This document shows, in pieces, positions 17,709 to 27,243 of a stretch of DNA of 64,000 nucleotides (positions are counted from its first letter, which is position 1; every line of letters starts with the position of its first letter). Position numbers and translations under genes: made by a program. This DNA comes from Bog-473 sp963843365 (GTDB taxonomy: Bacteria; Actinomycetota; Acidimicrobiia; Acidimicrobiales; RAAP-2). The notes beneath the pieces were generated by a model. The model saw only the letters and a list, made by a program, of their open reading frames with translations. It ran no database searches and was not told where the DNA came from. The stretch is from positions 806,001 through 870,000 of the forward strand of contig CAWJKG010000003.1 in assembly GCA_963843365.1 (NCBI GenBank), written 5' to 3'.

Positions 17709-18619
17709 GCCTGCTCATTGCGGCGGCGCTTCTCGCCGGCCTTTCCGTAGTGCTCCTTGGCCCCTTCTCGAAGTGGCTCTCGCAGGCCGCCTGGGTATCG
17801 CAAGCTCCTCGTTCGGCGGTGCTGTGTTGGCAATCCATCGGAGTCGGTGCCATCGCCGCCGGCATCGGAGCCGGGCTCTCAGTGGCCGTGGCCCGCTACC
17901 GGGTCGGGTTCGCCGGCGGCGTCCAGGAGCTTCTTGGCAGCCTCTTCAGTGGCCACCCGCTACAGGGCCTGGGCCTCTACGACGCACTCGCCCTGACCCT
18001 GGCGGCCGACCTCGGCATCGTGCTCGTCGTCATCTTCGGCTCCCTGATGGTGCGGACGGTCCGGTCCAGGGCGCGGCACCGCCGCCTTCTGGACCTTGTC
18101 GCACATCAATCAGCCGCCTACCCGGGAACTGATCTCATCTCGGACAACAGAACGGTGGCGTACTGCGTCCCAGGCTTCCGCCCCAGGATCGTATTGAGCG
18201 AAGGGACCGTGCGACTCCTGGGCCCAACGGAGATTGCGGCGGTAATTGAGCATGAACGAGGCCATGTCCACGAGCGCCACGGGCTTGTGATGCTTCCGAT
18301 GCTCGGGTTGAAGAACCTCTTTCGCTGGATTCCGTACGCCCGCCTCGCGCCTCGGGAGATCGCCTCACTGCTCGAGATGTCGGCCGACGACTACTCCGCT
18401 CGGCGATTTGACCCGCTGACCCTCGCTGGGGCGCTCGTCGACATGGCGGCGTCAGGGTGTGCCCCCCGGTGTGCGCTCTCTGCAGCGGGCTCGGACGTTC
18501 ACCGAAGAGTCAGCCGTTTGCTCTCGGATTCACGAAAATCCAAAGGAGCCGCATTGGTATCTGGACTGCTGGCGAGTGCCGTTGTCGCCCTTCCGCTGAC
18601 CCTGGCTCTGGCAGCGTAA
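17705..18619 (+). CDS. M56-family membrane metallopeptidase (BlaR1-like, no sensor domain)
   Basis: 304 residues. N-terminal membrane helices, a zinc-peptidase core with HExxH (IEHERGHVHERHG) and a downstream acidic ligand region (LLEMSADDYSARRF), and a C-terminal membrane helix. BlaR1/MecR1 proteins cleave or trigger cleavage of the paired repressor when a signal is sensed. The penicillin-binding sensor domain of BlaR1 is absent, so the signal is likely different. Translationally coupled to the repressor gene. Confidence 0.9.
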   Translation: MSLLIAAALLAGLSVVLLGPFSKWLSQAAWVSQAPRSAVLCWQSIGVGAIAAGIGAGLSVAVARYRVGFAGGVQELLGSLFSGHPLQGLGLYDALALTLAADLGIVLVVIFGSLMVRTVRSRARHRRLLDLVAHQSAAYPGTDLISDNRTVAYCVPGFRPRIVLSEGTVRLLGPTEIAAVIEHERGHVHERHGLVMLPMLGLKNLFRWIPYARLAPREIASLLEMSADDYSARRFDPLTLAGALVDMAASGCAPRCALSAAGSDVHRRVSRLLSDSRKSKGAALVSGLLASAVVALPLTLALAA

Positions 18620-18722
18620 GTCCGGGGCTACCGAAGGCCCTCTCGAGTACCTCTCCGATGGCATCCAGGCCGGCCCCAGAGGGCCGACCTACTCCAGTGT
18701 GGTCTCTAGAACGTCCGGCCCG

Positions 18723-19046
18723 TCAAGGACGCGGTTCGGGACTTCGCTGCGCCCCGTTCCTCGCCCCGTGGCGGAGCTGGATGATCCGGATCACCCCGAC
18801 GACGAGGACCACCGATGCTCCGGCCAGGGTGGCGACGAGCAGGGCGGCCGTGAGTGGGACGTGTCCGGAGGCGCCGAAGAACTCGATCTCGGTCGACCGC
18901 GTGTTCTGAACGAGAAAGTCCACCAGCGCAACGCCGAGCAGGACGCCTACGATCAAGAACACCCACGTCCAGCTCGTGCGAGTCGGGCCCAAAGCATGTC
19001 GCCGCGGGGTCTTCGGGTCAGAGCGCTCGGACGTCGTGGGTGCCAT
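18723..19046 (-). CDS. LapA/DUF1049-like two-helix membrane protein
   Basis: 107 residues: a basic cytoplasmic N-terminus, helix 1 (WVFLIVGVLLGVALVDFLVQN), a short outer loop with TRSTEIEFFG, helix 2 (ALLVATLAGASVVLVVGVIR) and a basic tail. The QNTxxxxxxF loop after the first helix is the mark of the lipopolysaccharide assembly A (DUF1049) family; in Gram-positive actinobacteria its role is unknown. Confidence 0.75.
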   Translation of the reverse strand: MAPTTSERSDPKTPRRHALGPTRTSWTWVFLIVGVLLGVALVDFLVQNTRSTEIEFFGASGHVPLTAALLVATLAGASVVLVVGVIRIIQLRHGARNGAQRSPEPRP

Positions 19047-19096
19047 GCAGCGTCCATACCCGCTGCAAGGTCCTTGGTAGCGACGGGCCGCCGGCC

Positions 19097-19513
19097 CTAC
19101 TGGCCCAAAGCCGTCCGGAGATCGCGGACGTGTTCCTGAGTCTGCTCCAGCAGGGGCCGGAGGGCCTCGCCGACGTCGGCCAGGCCGAGGTCGTTGGCTT
19201 GGGCAAAGCGTTCGCGGTACCGCTCGAGCTGCTCCCCCTCGAGCTGCAGGTCAGCGGTCAGCGCCGACCTGCTGTCGGTCGCGACGGCGACCGGCGGCAC
19301 ATTGGTCGCGGGTGACCCGCCGAGGAAGGCGATCTGCTCAGCGAGGATCCGCGCATGGGCCAGTTCTTGGGTGAGATGGACCTTGAGCTCGTCCACCACG
19401 CCGAGGAACTCCGCCCCCGTGATCGTCGCGATATGGCTCGTGTACTGGATGATCGACTGGTATTCGGTTTGGAGGTCCTGGTTCAGGGCGTCAACGAAGG
19501 CTTCGGTGTCCAT
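19097..19513 (-). CDS. ferritin-like domain protein
   Basis: 138 residues, all helical. DLQTEYQSIIQYTSHI and VHLTQELAHARILAEQIAFLGG hold the Glu and ExxH residues of a ferritin/bacterioferritin-type di-iron site. Start ATG 19511-19513; a longer upstream frame overlaps an opposite gene and is not credible. Probably iron storage or peroxide defence, inferred from family. Confidence 0.8.
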   Translation of the reverse strand: MDTEAFVDALNQDLQTEYQSIIQYTSHIATITGAEFLGVVDELKVHLTQELAHARILAEQIAFLGGSPATNVPPVAVATDSRSALTADLQLEGEQLERYRERFAQANDLGLADVGEALRPLLEQTQEHVRDLRTALGQ

Positions 19514-19790
19514 GGGTTCGCGGTACCCCGTCGGAGGCGGCCGCAACCCTCGCGACCCCCGGGGGCGGGCCATCCTGTTCGTCGGGGTACCGCCAGCAAA
19601 GGCACCCTGGGGCCAGGATGACCTGGGCGAACGGAAGTGCGATCGCCCGCGCCATGAGTTGTCGATGGGTTGTCCAGGCACGGTACGAACGGCCCTATGG
19701 ATCGTGGGACTCGATCGTAAGAATCGCTGCAGGGCGCTCCTGCGCACCACGGCGGTGCGCAACTCAATCCTGACCCTGCCGAGGATCGAC
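19514..19790. other. intergenic region
   Basis: 277 bp between two divergent genes. I see no RNA gene and no convincing operator. It must hold the promoters of the ferritin-like gene (leftward) and the small helical gene (rightward). Confidence 0.5.
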
Positions 19791-20153
19791 ATGGACCTGG
19801 AACAAGAGACACAGCAATGGCTCCTCAAGGCGGCGGCGGATCTGCGTCGGGTCACCGGTGCCGAGACCCGATTCTCGGCGGCGATGAGCATGAACTACGT
19901 GACCATGTTGGCGGCGGCGGACGAGCTCGAGGCGGCCACGCGGGAGGCCATCGCGTGGATGCGGGGGAACCCTTGCCCCGACCGTGAGGTCGGGGGCCGC
20001 GTCGGGCTCATGCTCAGCACCTGTGCCGAGGTCGCGGCGACGGCCGAGCGGGCCCTGACCGATCACTGCGAGGACATCGAGGCGGTGTTCGGGCGGCTCG
20101 GCGACCTCCTGGCCATCATCGACTTCCACTCGGAGACCCTCAAGGCCTGGTGA
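19791..20153 (+). CDS. hypothetical helical protein
   Basis: 120 residues, predicted all-alpha, with two Cys (NPCPD, LSTCAEV). No family recognised. ATG 19791 (GAGGATCGAC upstream) was chosen because the long upstream frame runs through intergenic sequence. It is divergent from the ferritin-like gene. Confidence 0.55.
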   Translation: MDLEQETQQWLLKAAADLRRVTGAETRFSAAMSMNYVTMLAAADELEAATREAIAWMRGNPCPDREVGGRVGLMLSTCAEVAATAERALTDHCEDIEAVFGRLGDLLAIIDFHSETLKAW

Positions 20154-20195
20154 GGCGTCGGGCCATGCCCGCGAGGGCAGTCCCCGACTCGGCGC

Positions 20196-22958
20196 TCAAC
20201 CCTGCGCCTGCACGTCCACCACGACGGGAGGCAGGTCCACTCCGCTCGTCGTGGTCAGGTTGACCCGCAGCGGGTAGGACCCGTCGGCGGACGCGGTGAC
20301 GCGGAGTGACTGCGTGGGCGCAGGCTGGGTCCCGCATCCGGATCCGCTCCCGGATACCAGAGTGAAGGTTCCCGAGGACGGCGTCACGGCAAGCCCTCCC
20401 GCCCCTGATGCCACCTGCCAGTGGACAGTGGCCGCGCGGTCTCCGGCCAGGACCGCACCGAGCTGGACCGTGGCCGGTTGTCCGGCCGCCACGCTGATCG
20501 CGCCGGAGGGCTGTGAGAACCCGACGGCGGGGACTTGTCCGCTGTCGGAGGGCAGGGCATCGACCAGCGAAGCGGCCCAACCCGGGTCGGCGCTTCCCGA
20601 GACGCTGTAGTGCAAGGTCCCACCGGTGGTGAGAACGGATGAGGGCAGCCAGGGAAGGTCCCAGGATCCGGACGCGGCAGGCGTGGAGGAGGTCCCGGTG
20701 CACGCAGTGGGGTGCGGGGCCGGGCGGCTGACGCCCGACACCGTCAGCGCGTGGACGTAGGGGTGGGCAGCGGCCGCATTCGGGGCCTCTTCGTCGAGGC
20801 GGCGGCCGTCCGGGAGTGTGATGGTCACGGAGGGGAAGAGGGGGCTGGCCAGGGCCAGGTTCGCTGATCCGGGGGTCAGTGGGAACAACCCCAGCGCGGC
20901 CCACACGTACCAGGACGACAGCGCACCGAGATCGTCGTTCCCGGGCTCGTCCACCGGCGCGTCGGCATACTCGCCGACGGCGATGGCGCGGACGTCGCGC
21001 TGGGTCTGGCTCGGCGCGCCGAAAGCGTCGAACTCCCACGGAGCCCACTCGTCGGGCTCGTTACCGGACCAGTCCTCGGGCACGTTGCGGGTGGCGTTGA
21101 GGGAGCCCATGAAGGCCTCGAGCTTGGTGGCCGCGGCGGCCGACCCCCCCATCAGCGAGGCCAGCGCCCCCAGGTCCTGTGGCACGGACCAGGTGTACTG
21201 GACCGCGTTGCCTTCTTCGAATCCCGTCTGGCCGCCCGGCTCGAGTTGCGAGGCCTCGAACGCCGCACCGGGCGGGAAGCTCGCGTCGGCGCCACGGGCC
21301 TGGATGTACCCCGTGGCGGGGTTGAACAGGTACTCCCAGTTGGCGGCGCGCGTGCGCATGCTGGTGGCCAGCGAGGTGTCGTGCTGCGCGGCGGCGACCT
21401 GGGCTATGGCGAAGTCGTCGATGGCGTACTCCAAGGTCACCGACCCGCCGATGGAATAGTCGATGGACGTGAGGTCGAGTGAACCCGCATTGACGTAGTG
21501 CTGGGAGAGGTACTGGGACAGGTACTGCCGCTCTATCTCGAGCCCGTGGCCCGATTCGGTCTCGGTGGCGCCCTTCACCATGTAGTGGAGAGCGAGCGGG
21601 ACATCGAAGTTGCGCACCCCCATGGCCAGGGCGTCGGCGATGATGGGGTCGGCCGAGTCGCCGTTCATCTGGGACTCGTCGCCGCCCACGATCGCCCACT
21701 TGGGAAGCCAACCGTTCTGCTGCGCGTCGTCGACGAGGGACTGGACCATGTCGCCCACGGCACCGGGCGCGACAAGGGCCTCCAACTGGATCTCGCTGCG
21801 GTAGATGTCCCATTCGGAGAAGTTGGCGTAGACCTGGCGGTGACCGGCTGCATGGACCTTGCCATCACTCCCGTCGTAGCGGCCGGACACGTCCGAGACC
21901 ACGTTGGGGAACAACAACGAGTGGTACAGGGCCGTGTAGAACGTGTGCTGCTCGGCAGCGGTCCCACCGCGGACGGCGACGCGTCCGAGCAGCGCGTTCC
22001 AGCGGGCCTCGGCCGCGGTCGCCACCTTCCGCACCGACCACCCCGGGTCCTCTGCCCGGAGGTTCTGCAGGGCGTCCGCCGGGCTGACGAAGGAGATGCC
22101 CACCTTCATGAGGACCTGCCGCTGTGTCGTGGTGTCGAACGTGGCGAACGAGCCGCAGGTGGTGCCGGTGCAGGAGTCGGTTCCGGAAGAGGTGCCAGTG
22201 TTGTCCCACGTCCCGGCCGACGTGAACGGGCGATCGAAGAGCGCGACGAAGTGCAGGGTGTAGGCGGTGCCGGTCCCGCAGAATTGCCCGCTCGACACCT
22301 GGCCCTCGACTTCGTTGTGACCCACCATGCGGACGCTCGCCGCCGTGACGGGGTTGGCGCTGTCCGCCACCTTGAAGAGAACGTTCGACTGTGTCCCCGA
22401 CGGGAAGATGAAGCTCGAGATCCCCGACCTCGTGGTCACGGCGAGCGACACGGTGATCGGCGCCTGTCCGCCGAGCACGACGTGGTAGCGCCCGGGGGAG
22501 GCCTGCTCCTGCTGATGCGAGAAGCTGGCGACCGTGGTGACGGGACTGGTGATGGCGCCCTCGGTGGGCAGGATCGGGACGTCCTGATAGGACGGGCAGC
22601 CCGTTCCGCTCAGGTGGGTCAGGCTGAATCCGTTGATGTGGGAGTCGTCGTAGGCGTAGCCCCCGCCCGCCTGCATGGCATTCGGACTGGTGTCGGGGCT
22701 CCACTGGAGCATGCCGAAGGGGACGTCGGCCCCCGGGAACTCGCCGACGGTTCCCGGGCTCACGGGGCCGGTGGCCGTGCCGTCGAGGGGATGGACGAGG
22801 GCCGCCGGGTCGGTGGCGGCGGAGAGGGGCGGTTGGCCTGCCGCAGCAAGAGGTGCGGGGAGGGGGGAGGCCGGGGACACCAGCGCCGTGAGTGCGGCCA
22901 CGAGCGCGGCGGTGGCCGCAAGGGTGCCACGCCAGCGTGGACGGACCGGGCCGTTCAT
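20196..22958 (-). CDS. secreted glycoside hydrolase family 92 protein (alpha-mannosidase type)
   Basis: About 920 residues. An N-terminal signal peptide (LAATAALVAALTALVSP), then the GH92 two-domain core: near the start VGEFPGADVPFGMLQWSPDT, centrally GGDESQMNGDSADPIIADA, and toward the end GNDDLGALSSWYVWAALG, which is the family signature with calcium- and substrate-binding residues. GH92 enzymes are calcium-dependent exo-alpha-mannosidases. The last ~140 residues look like Ig-like domains. Start ATG 22956-22958; an upstream in-frame GTG at 23045 is less likely. Family membership is firm, substrate is not. Confidence 0.9.
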   Translation of the reverse strand: MNGPVRPRWRGTLAATAALVAALTALVSPASPLPAPLAAAGQPPLSAATDPAALVHPLDGTATGPVSPGTVGEFPGADVPFGMLQWSPDTSPNAMQAGGGYAYDDSHINGFSLTHLSGTGCPSYQDVPILPTEGAITSPVTTVASFSHQQEQASPGRYHVVLGGQAPITVSLAVTTRSGISSFIFPSGTQSNVLFKVADSANPVTAASVRMVGHNEVEGQVSSGQFCGTGTAYTLHFVALFDRPFTSAGTWDNTGTSSGTDSCTGTTCGSFATFDTTTQRQVLMKVGISFVSPADALQNLRAEDPGWSVRKVATAAEARWNALLGRVAVRGGTAAEQHTFYTALYHSLLFPNVVSDVSGRYDGSDGKVHAAGHRQVYANFSEWDIYRSEIQLEALVAPGAVGDMVQSLVDDAQQNGWLPKWAIVGGDESQMNGDSADPIIADALAMGVRNFDVPLALHYMVKGATETESGHGLEIERQYLSQYLSQHYVNAGSLDLTSIDYSIGGSVTLEYAIDDFAIAQVAAAQHDTSLATSMRTRAANWEYLFNPATGYIQARGADASFPPGAAFEASQLEPGGQTGFEEGNAVQYTWSVPQDLGALASLMGGSAAAATKLEAFMGSLNATRNVPEDWSGNEPDEWAPWEFDAFGAPSQTQRDVRAIAVGEYADAPVDEPGNDDLGALSSWYVWAALGLFPLTPGSANLALASPLFPSVTITLPDGRRLDEEAPNAAAAHPYVHALTVSGVSRPAPHPTACTGTSSTPAASGSWDLPWLPSSVLTTGGTLHYSVSGSADPGWAASLVDALPSDSGQVPAVGFSQPSGAISVAAGQPATVQLGAVLAGDRAATVHWQVASGAGGLAVTPSSGTFTLVSGSGSGCGTQPAPTQSLRVTASADGSYPLRVNLTTTSGVDLPPVVVDVQAQG

Positions 22959-23056
22959 GCGGGGGACCGTAGCAATGGGGGCTGCGACGCGAGCGGTCGG
23001 GCGCGGGCCCCGTGCCGGCGGACCCGGCATCCGCGGCTCTGTCACTACTCGCTGGC

Positions 23057-23787
23057 ATGCTCGGCGTCGTGGGTGGATGGCCGACGGGAGAGGTGCTGGG
23101 ACTCGATTTCGAGACCACCGGTATCGACCGCTTCAACGACGTTCCGGTCTCCTACGCCCTGGTCTCCGTCGTCGAGGGCGTGATCGTGCGGAGCTGGTCC
23201 GGCCTCATCGACCCGGGCCGAGAGATCCCGCCGGAGGCGACGGCGGTCCACGGGATCTCGACCGAGCGGGCGCGCCGAGAGGGCATGCCACTCCGTGCTG
23301 CCATCTCGCTCGTGGCCGATGCGGTGCTGGCGGCCTCCGCGCGTGGGTGCCATTGGTGGGCATGCGGCTCGACTACGACCTGACCATGCTCGAGACGCGG
23401 GCGAGCGAACTGTTCGGCGCGGGGCCCCTGGAGCGCGGCTGGTGCGGGCCTGTGCTCGACGCCGGGGTGATCGACCGCCATGTCGACCCCGAGCGGAAGG
23501 GCAGGCGCACGCTCACGGACCTCTGCGCGGAGTACGGAGTGGAGATCGGTCAGGCGCACGACGCGCTGGCCGATGCGACCGCCGCCATCGAGGTGCTCTT
23601 CGCGCTGGCGGACCGTTTCGACACCCTCTGGAGCGGCGACCTGGCCCAGCTCCATCGTGATCAGATCGAGTGGCACCGCGAGTGGACGCAGGACTACGAC
23701 TCGTGGCGCCTGACCGAGGGGAAGATACCCATCGACCCTCGAGACTACGTGTGGCCGGTCGCTCCCGTGGTGGCGCCGGCAGCCTGA
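23057..23787 (+). CDS. DEDDh 3'-5' exonuclease (DnaQ-like), one frameshift
   Basis: The first part has exonuclease motif I (LGLDFETTGID) and motif II context (ATAVHGIS); the second has AHDALADATAAIEVL (motif III, H/D residues) and continues to 23787. The frame changes near 23343, inside the conserved SLVADAV..VPLVGMRLDYD stretch, so one indel separates two halves of a single gene. It resembles the epsilon-subunit-like exonucleases of about 235 residues found in actinobacteria. The exact start (23057 or a later GTG) is uncertain. Confidence 0.8.
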
Positions 23788-23791
23788 GCGG

Positions 23792-24639
23792 TCAGGTCTT
23801 CAGCAGGTCCCAGACCATGTCGACGCCCTCGTTCTCGGCCAGGACGACCTTCGCCGGGTGCTGCTTGTCGATGTGGCCGACCAGGCCGTTGTAGACCGAG
23901 TACCCGATCAATTCCTGCAGGCGGCGGGGGAATGTCTTGACCAGCGCAGGGTGGGACACCGAGCTGCTGGTTCTCCTGCTGGCGGATGTAGCCGGCGCAG
24001 TAGTTCATGGCGATACCGACCCGGCGCGTGTCCGTCGGTTGGCGCCGCCCCCGTGCCAGAGGCTGCCGACCCAGACGAGGACGCTGCCCTTGGGCATGTC
24101 GGCGGGAATGGTGTCGTAGACCTCGAGTGGGTTGGGCGCCTCGTCGCGCAGATGGCTACCCGGGACGACGCGGGTGGCCCCGTTCTCCTCGGTGAAGTCG
24201 GTGATGGCCCACATGGTGTTGCAGATGATCGGCACGTGGGGCCGGGTCAGCGGGATCAGCTGGTCGTCGGCATGGATCGGCTGGGCCTGCTCGTCCGGGC
24301 CCGATGGCGATGGAGGAGAGCGACGAGATCAGGAGGCCCGGATCGAGCACGGCCTCGACCACGGGCAGCACGTTCGGGTGCACGGGGATCTGCTCGAAGG
24401 TGGGGCCGTGGACGAGGAGGTTGTACACCCGCATGGTGCGCACCCCTTCGAAGAGGTTGTCGGCCGGCACCGTGCCGAGGTCGCGCTCGAGCTCGAGGAG
24501 CGCGTCGTCGATTTCGTCCACCAGCTCCGGCTCAATGGCGTCGGGCAGGATGGTGTAGCCATCCTCGGCGATCCGCGTCAGGTGGTCTTCGAGGTCGGGG
24601 AGCGGGCTGGCGGCGCGGCGGGCGCTCCGTGGCGGTCAC
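23792..24639 (-). pseudogene. phytanoyl-CoA dioxygenase family protein, several frameshifts
   Basis: Reading across frames gives a PhyH Fe(II)/2-oxoglutarate dioxygenase: VDEIDDALLELERDLG at the N-terminus, then AQPIHADDQLIPL with the HxD metal motif (rebuilt across a shift near 24285), NTMWAITDFTEENGATRVVPGSH, and a distal His in GSLWHGGGANR. The end is DMVWDLLKT at 23795. Shifts lie near 24290, 24045 and 23960. A start near GTG 24637-24639 would need one more shift. Probably a working gene with sequence errors; substrate unknown. Confidence 0.72.
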
Positions 24640-24736
24640 AGTTCCAATTGTACGGAGTGGACGTCCCCGTCCGCCGGGGAACGGGGAGTGCCCAGCTCAG
24701 GACCGAATGGACCCCGGTGGTAGTGTCTCCGCCCAC

Positions 24737-24813
24737 GGGCCGTTGGCGCAGTCTGGTAGCGCACTTGCATGACACGCAAGGGGTCACAGGTTCAAGTCCT
24801 GTACGGCCCACCA
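24737..24813 (+). tRNA. tRNA-Val (GAC), CCA encoded
   Basis: Acceptor GGGCCGT (24737-24743) pairs with ACGGCCC (24803-24809), discriminator A, CCA at 24811-24813. The anticodon stem CTTGC/GCAAG closes the loop ATGACAC with anticodon GAC. T arm CAGGTTCAAGTCCTG. Confidence 0.95.
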
Positions 24814-24879
24814 CTTCAGAGACGGTTTCTCGGTCCATGGTCCGGTAAGGATCCGGCAACTGAGTGGCGATCCTGAAGA

Positions 24880-24898
24880 CACCGCTCACTGAGCGGTG
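24880..24898. terminator. near-perfect hairpin downstream of tRNA-Val
   Basis: CACCGCTCA, one base, TGAGCGGTG: 9-base arms. There is no T run, so it is either a weak terminator for the tRNA transcript or for the leftward gene, or a protein-binding palindrome. Confidence 0.35.
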
Positions 24899-24982
24899 CT
24901 CAGTCGGGACTGCCCCAGAACGGCTCCATGGTGATTCGCCGCAGTCGGCTCAGGCGCTCTCGCGACGTGGTGCGACGACGAG

Positions 24983-26440
24983 CTACAGACCCGGCTCGAC
25001 CGTGATCCGCCCCGTGGCCGCCGCCTGGCGGAGCGCGTCGTAGTCCCGTTCGTTCTGGTCGGCATAGGTCTCTGCGAAATCGGCCAGGGCCCGCTCGAAC
25101 GTCGGTCCGTTTCCGAGATAGCTGGCGATGGCGACGCGGTCGCCCGAGCGGGCGTGGGCCCGGGCCAGGGCCTGGGCGCAGACCCCGACGTACTTGGTGA
25201 GGCCCGGGGGGATCGACCCTTCGACCTCGAAGGAGCCCTTCCAGTCCCGGAGCTGACGGACGTAGAAGTCCCGGGTCACACCGTCGGGACCTTCGACCTG
25301 TTGGTAGCCGAGGAAGATGTCGCTGGCCGCCTGCATGAGGTGCTGGCCGGCCACCACCCGCTCCCCGTGGTTGGCGTAGCCGCTCTTGCCCACGAACTCC
25401 TCGAGCACGGACGCCTCCGCCTCTTTGGCCTGGAGGAGAGCGGGTCCTCGTTGCCCGAGCCGACCATCAGCAGGATCCAGGCCCGGGTGCCCACGCTCCC
25501 CACGCCCACCACCTTGCGGGCGATCTGGACGAACTGGAACTCCTCGAGCAGGTGGCGCCGATCGGTCTGGAGGCTGCGACGGTAGCCACGCACGAGCGGG
25601 TGGAACGATTCGCGGAGCGCATCGCTCATTTCCTGGGAGAACAGCTCCTCGGTCGGCACGATGAGCGGCGGGTCGCTCACGATGCGGAGCTGGCCATCGA
25701 CGACGGTGGTGAGCTTGCTCAGGGCCTGGAGGCTGTCTCGGGTGCGGGCCTTGGTGATGGCCTCGGCGGTGCGCGGCCGCCATGCGCCTGTCGGCCTTGG
25801 ACCCCGTCTTGCCGGCTGTGGCCTCGAGCTCGGCGAGCAGGGCGGCAACGTCGACATGGGAGTACCACACGTCCAGCGTGGACAGCCCGGCCAGACGAGC
25901 CATCTCCTGGCGGTAGCTCGCCCCGACCTCGAGGGCGGCGGTGCGACGCCTCCTTCGCGGTGAACTCGCGGTCCCGTGGCGGCGATCACCACGCTGGCGG
26001 CCAGCCGCTTGAGGTCCCACTCCCACGGCCCAGGCAGCGTCTCGTCGAAGTCGTTGACGTCGAACATCAGACTGCGCTCCGGCGAGGCGAACAGTCCGAA
26101 GTTGGACAGGTGGGCATCGCCGCAGACCTGCGCCTTGAGGCCCGACCGGGGAGTGGTCGCCAGGTCGGAGGCCATGATCGAGCGCGGCCCCACGGAAGAA
26201 GGTGAACGGCGAGACCAGCATCCGCCCGTAGCGGATCGGAACCAGTTCGGGCACCCGGGTGGCGGCCTGGCGCTCGAGGAGGCTGACCGGGTCTGGGCGG
26301 TTCGCCGCAGGGCTGAACTCCGCCTGGGACGATCGGGGAGCCCGGGTTCGGGCCTCCTTGCCGAGCTTGACGCGCTCTTCGAAGGTGAGGTGCGGAACGG
26401 CGTGAGCCGCCGGGCCGGGCTGTTGCGTGAGATCCGTCAT
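24983..26440 (-). pseudogene. DUF2252 family protein, about four frameshifts
   Basis: The reconstructed product is about 485 residues and has the DUF2252 landmarks: YGRMLVSPFTFFRGAA, QVCGDAHLSNFGLFASPERS, FDVNDFDETLPGPWEWDL and the C-terminal ARAHARSGD. These resemble a kinase-like (APH/HipA-type) fold with a GDxHxxNFG catalytic loop, so phosphotransfer is possible though unproved. Shifts fall near 26185, 25945, 25775 and 25440, alternating between two frames. The ends are intact, so sequence error seems likelier than decay. Confidence 0.75.
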
Positions 26441-26564
26441 CGTTTCCCCGATCCAGGTTCAAGAATGATACTGACTCTTGGATGCGTACAAGGTGTCCGC
26501 TTCGCCGGAGTGTGGGTGCCACCCAGCGGCACTTTCGAGATACCCCGAACGTCATTGAGTACCG

Positions 26565-27008
26565 CTACGAGGTATCGCCCCGAAGGTTCCAAGAGGCGTC
26601 GGCGGTCGAGATGAAGGGGCAGAGACTCAGCCACTGCCCCGTGAGGACACGTGGCCTGAGAGAGACGATTTGTCCGGCTGCCGGTTCGCCGCAGTCGCTG
26701 CGCGTACCGACTTCGCCATAACCGAAGCCGGCTCTGCCCACGGCCTGAACCGACCACCCCCGCCGGAGGACAGGATCGATGTCGTCGACGGAAAAAGCAA
26801 TCACCGCTCCATTCGCAGCGTGCTCCGGCACACGGAAGGTTCCGAGACAGATGGCGATCGTGTCACCGGTGAGATAGTACTGGACCGGCAAGATCGCCGG
26901 AAGCGCCTCCATCGACAACGCGACTCGGCCGAATGAACCCCTTTCCAAGAGTGCCCGGCACTGTTCCTCCGGAATGTCCTCTGTCGCTTCCATGTCGAAG
27001 TAGTACAC
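26565..27008 (-). CDS. pyridoxamine 5'-phosphate oxidase-like flavin-binding protein
   Basis: 147 residues. The split-barrel fold of PPOX-like proteins is suggested by GRVALSMEALPAILPVQYYL and AFSVDDIDPVLRRGWSVQAVGRA, typical of the actinobacterial proteins that bind FMN, heme or F420. Start at GTG 27006-27008 or the internal ATG 6 codons on. A DosR-like dyad lies 44 bp upstream, which would fit hypoxia control. Confidence 0.75.
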   Translation of the reverse strand: MYYFDMEATEDIPEEQCRALLERGSFGRVALSMEALPAILPVQYYLTGDTIAICLGTFRVPEHAANGAVIAFSVDDIDPVLRRGWSVQAVGRAGFGYGEVGTRSDCGEPAAGQIVSLRPRVLTGQWLSLCPFISTADASWNLRGDTS

Positions 27009-27051
27009 CCCGTCGTTCGAGCTGCTTTAGGGTCCAAGGTCTCTCTCGGTA

Positions 27052-27065
27052 GGGACGTAGGTCCC
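27052..27065. promoter_or_regulatory. GGGAC-N4-GTCCC dyad, possibly DosR/DevR-like
   Basis: GGGACGTAGGTCCC, preceded by TCGGTA. It resembles the core GGGACTWWAGTCCC of the mycobacterial DosR box. It lies between the divergent PPOX-like gene (leftward) and the 95-residue gene (rightward). No dosR/dosS genes are in the window, so the regulator is a guess. Confidence 0.35.
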
Positions 27066-27243
27066 CTTTGCACTCGTGCCGGGTTACCAGGCGCTGCCCC
27101 GGGACGATCAAGCCACCCCAGGATCGATTCCCAAGGATCGGCGCGGGCGCTTCTGATGTAGCGTGCGTGACGGCTCACCCAAGTGGGCCGTGCCGGTAGA
27201 CAGACGGCCGAGCACACACACCTTCAACTGAGCGGAGCTCATC

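Noticed and set aside
17705..18619. Beta-lactam sensor BlaR1
   Set aside because: The outer penicillin-binding domain is missing and no beta-lactamase gene is nearby.
21498..23183. 561-residue rightward open frame
   Set aside because: It lies antisense to the GH92 gene, whose motifs are clear; the frame has no motif of its own.
24737..24982. Integration site of a genomic island at tRNA-Val
   Set aside because: No integrase gene and no copy of the tRNA 3' end was found downstream, so an island is not supported.
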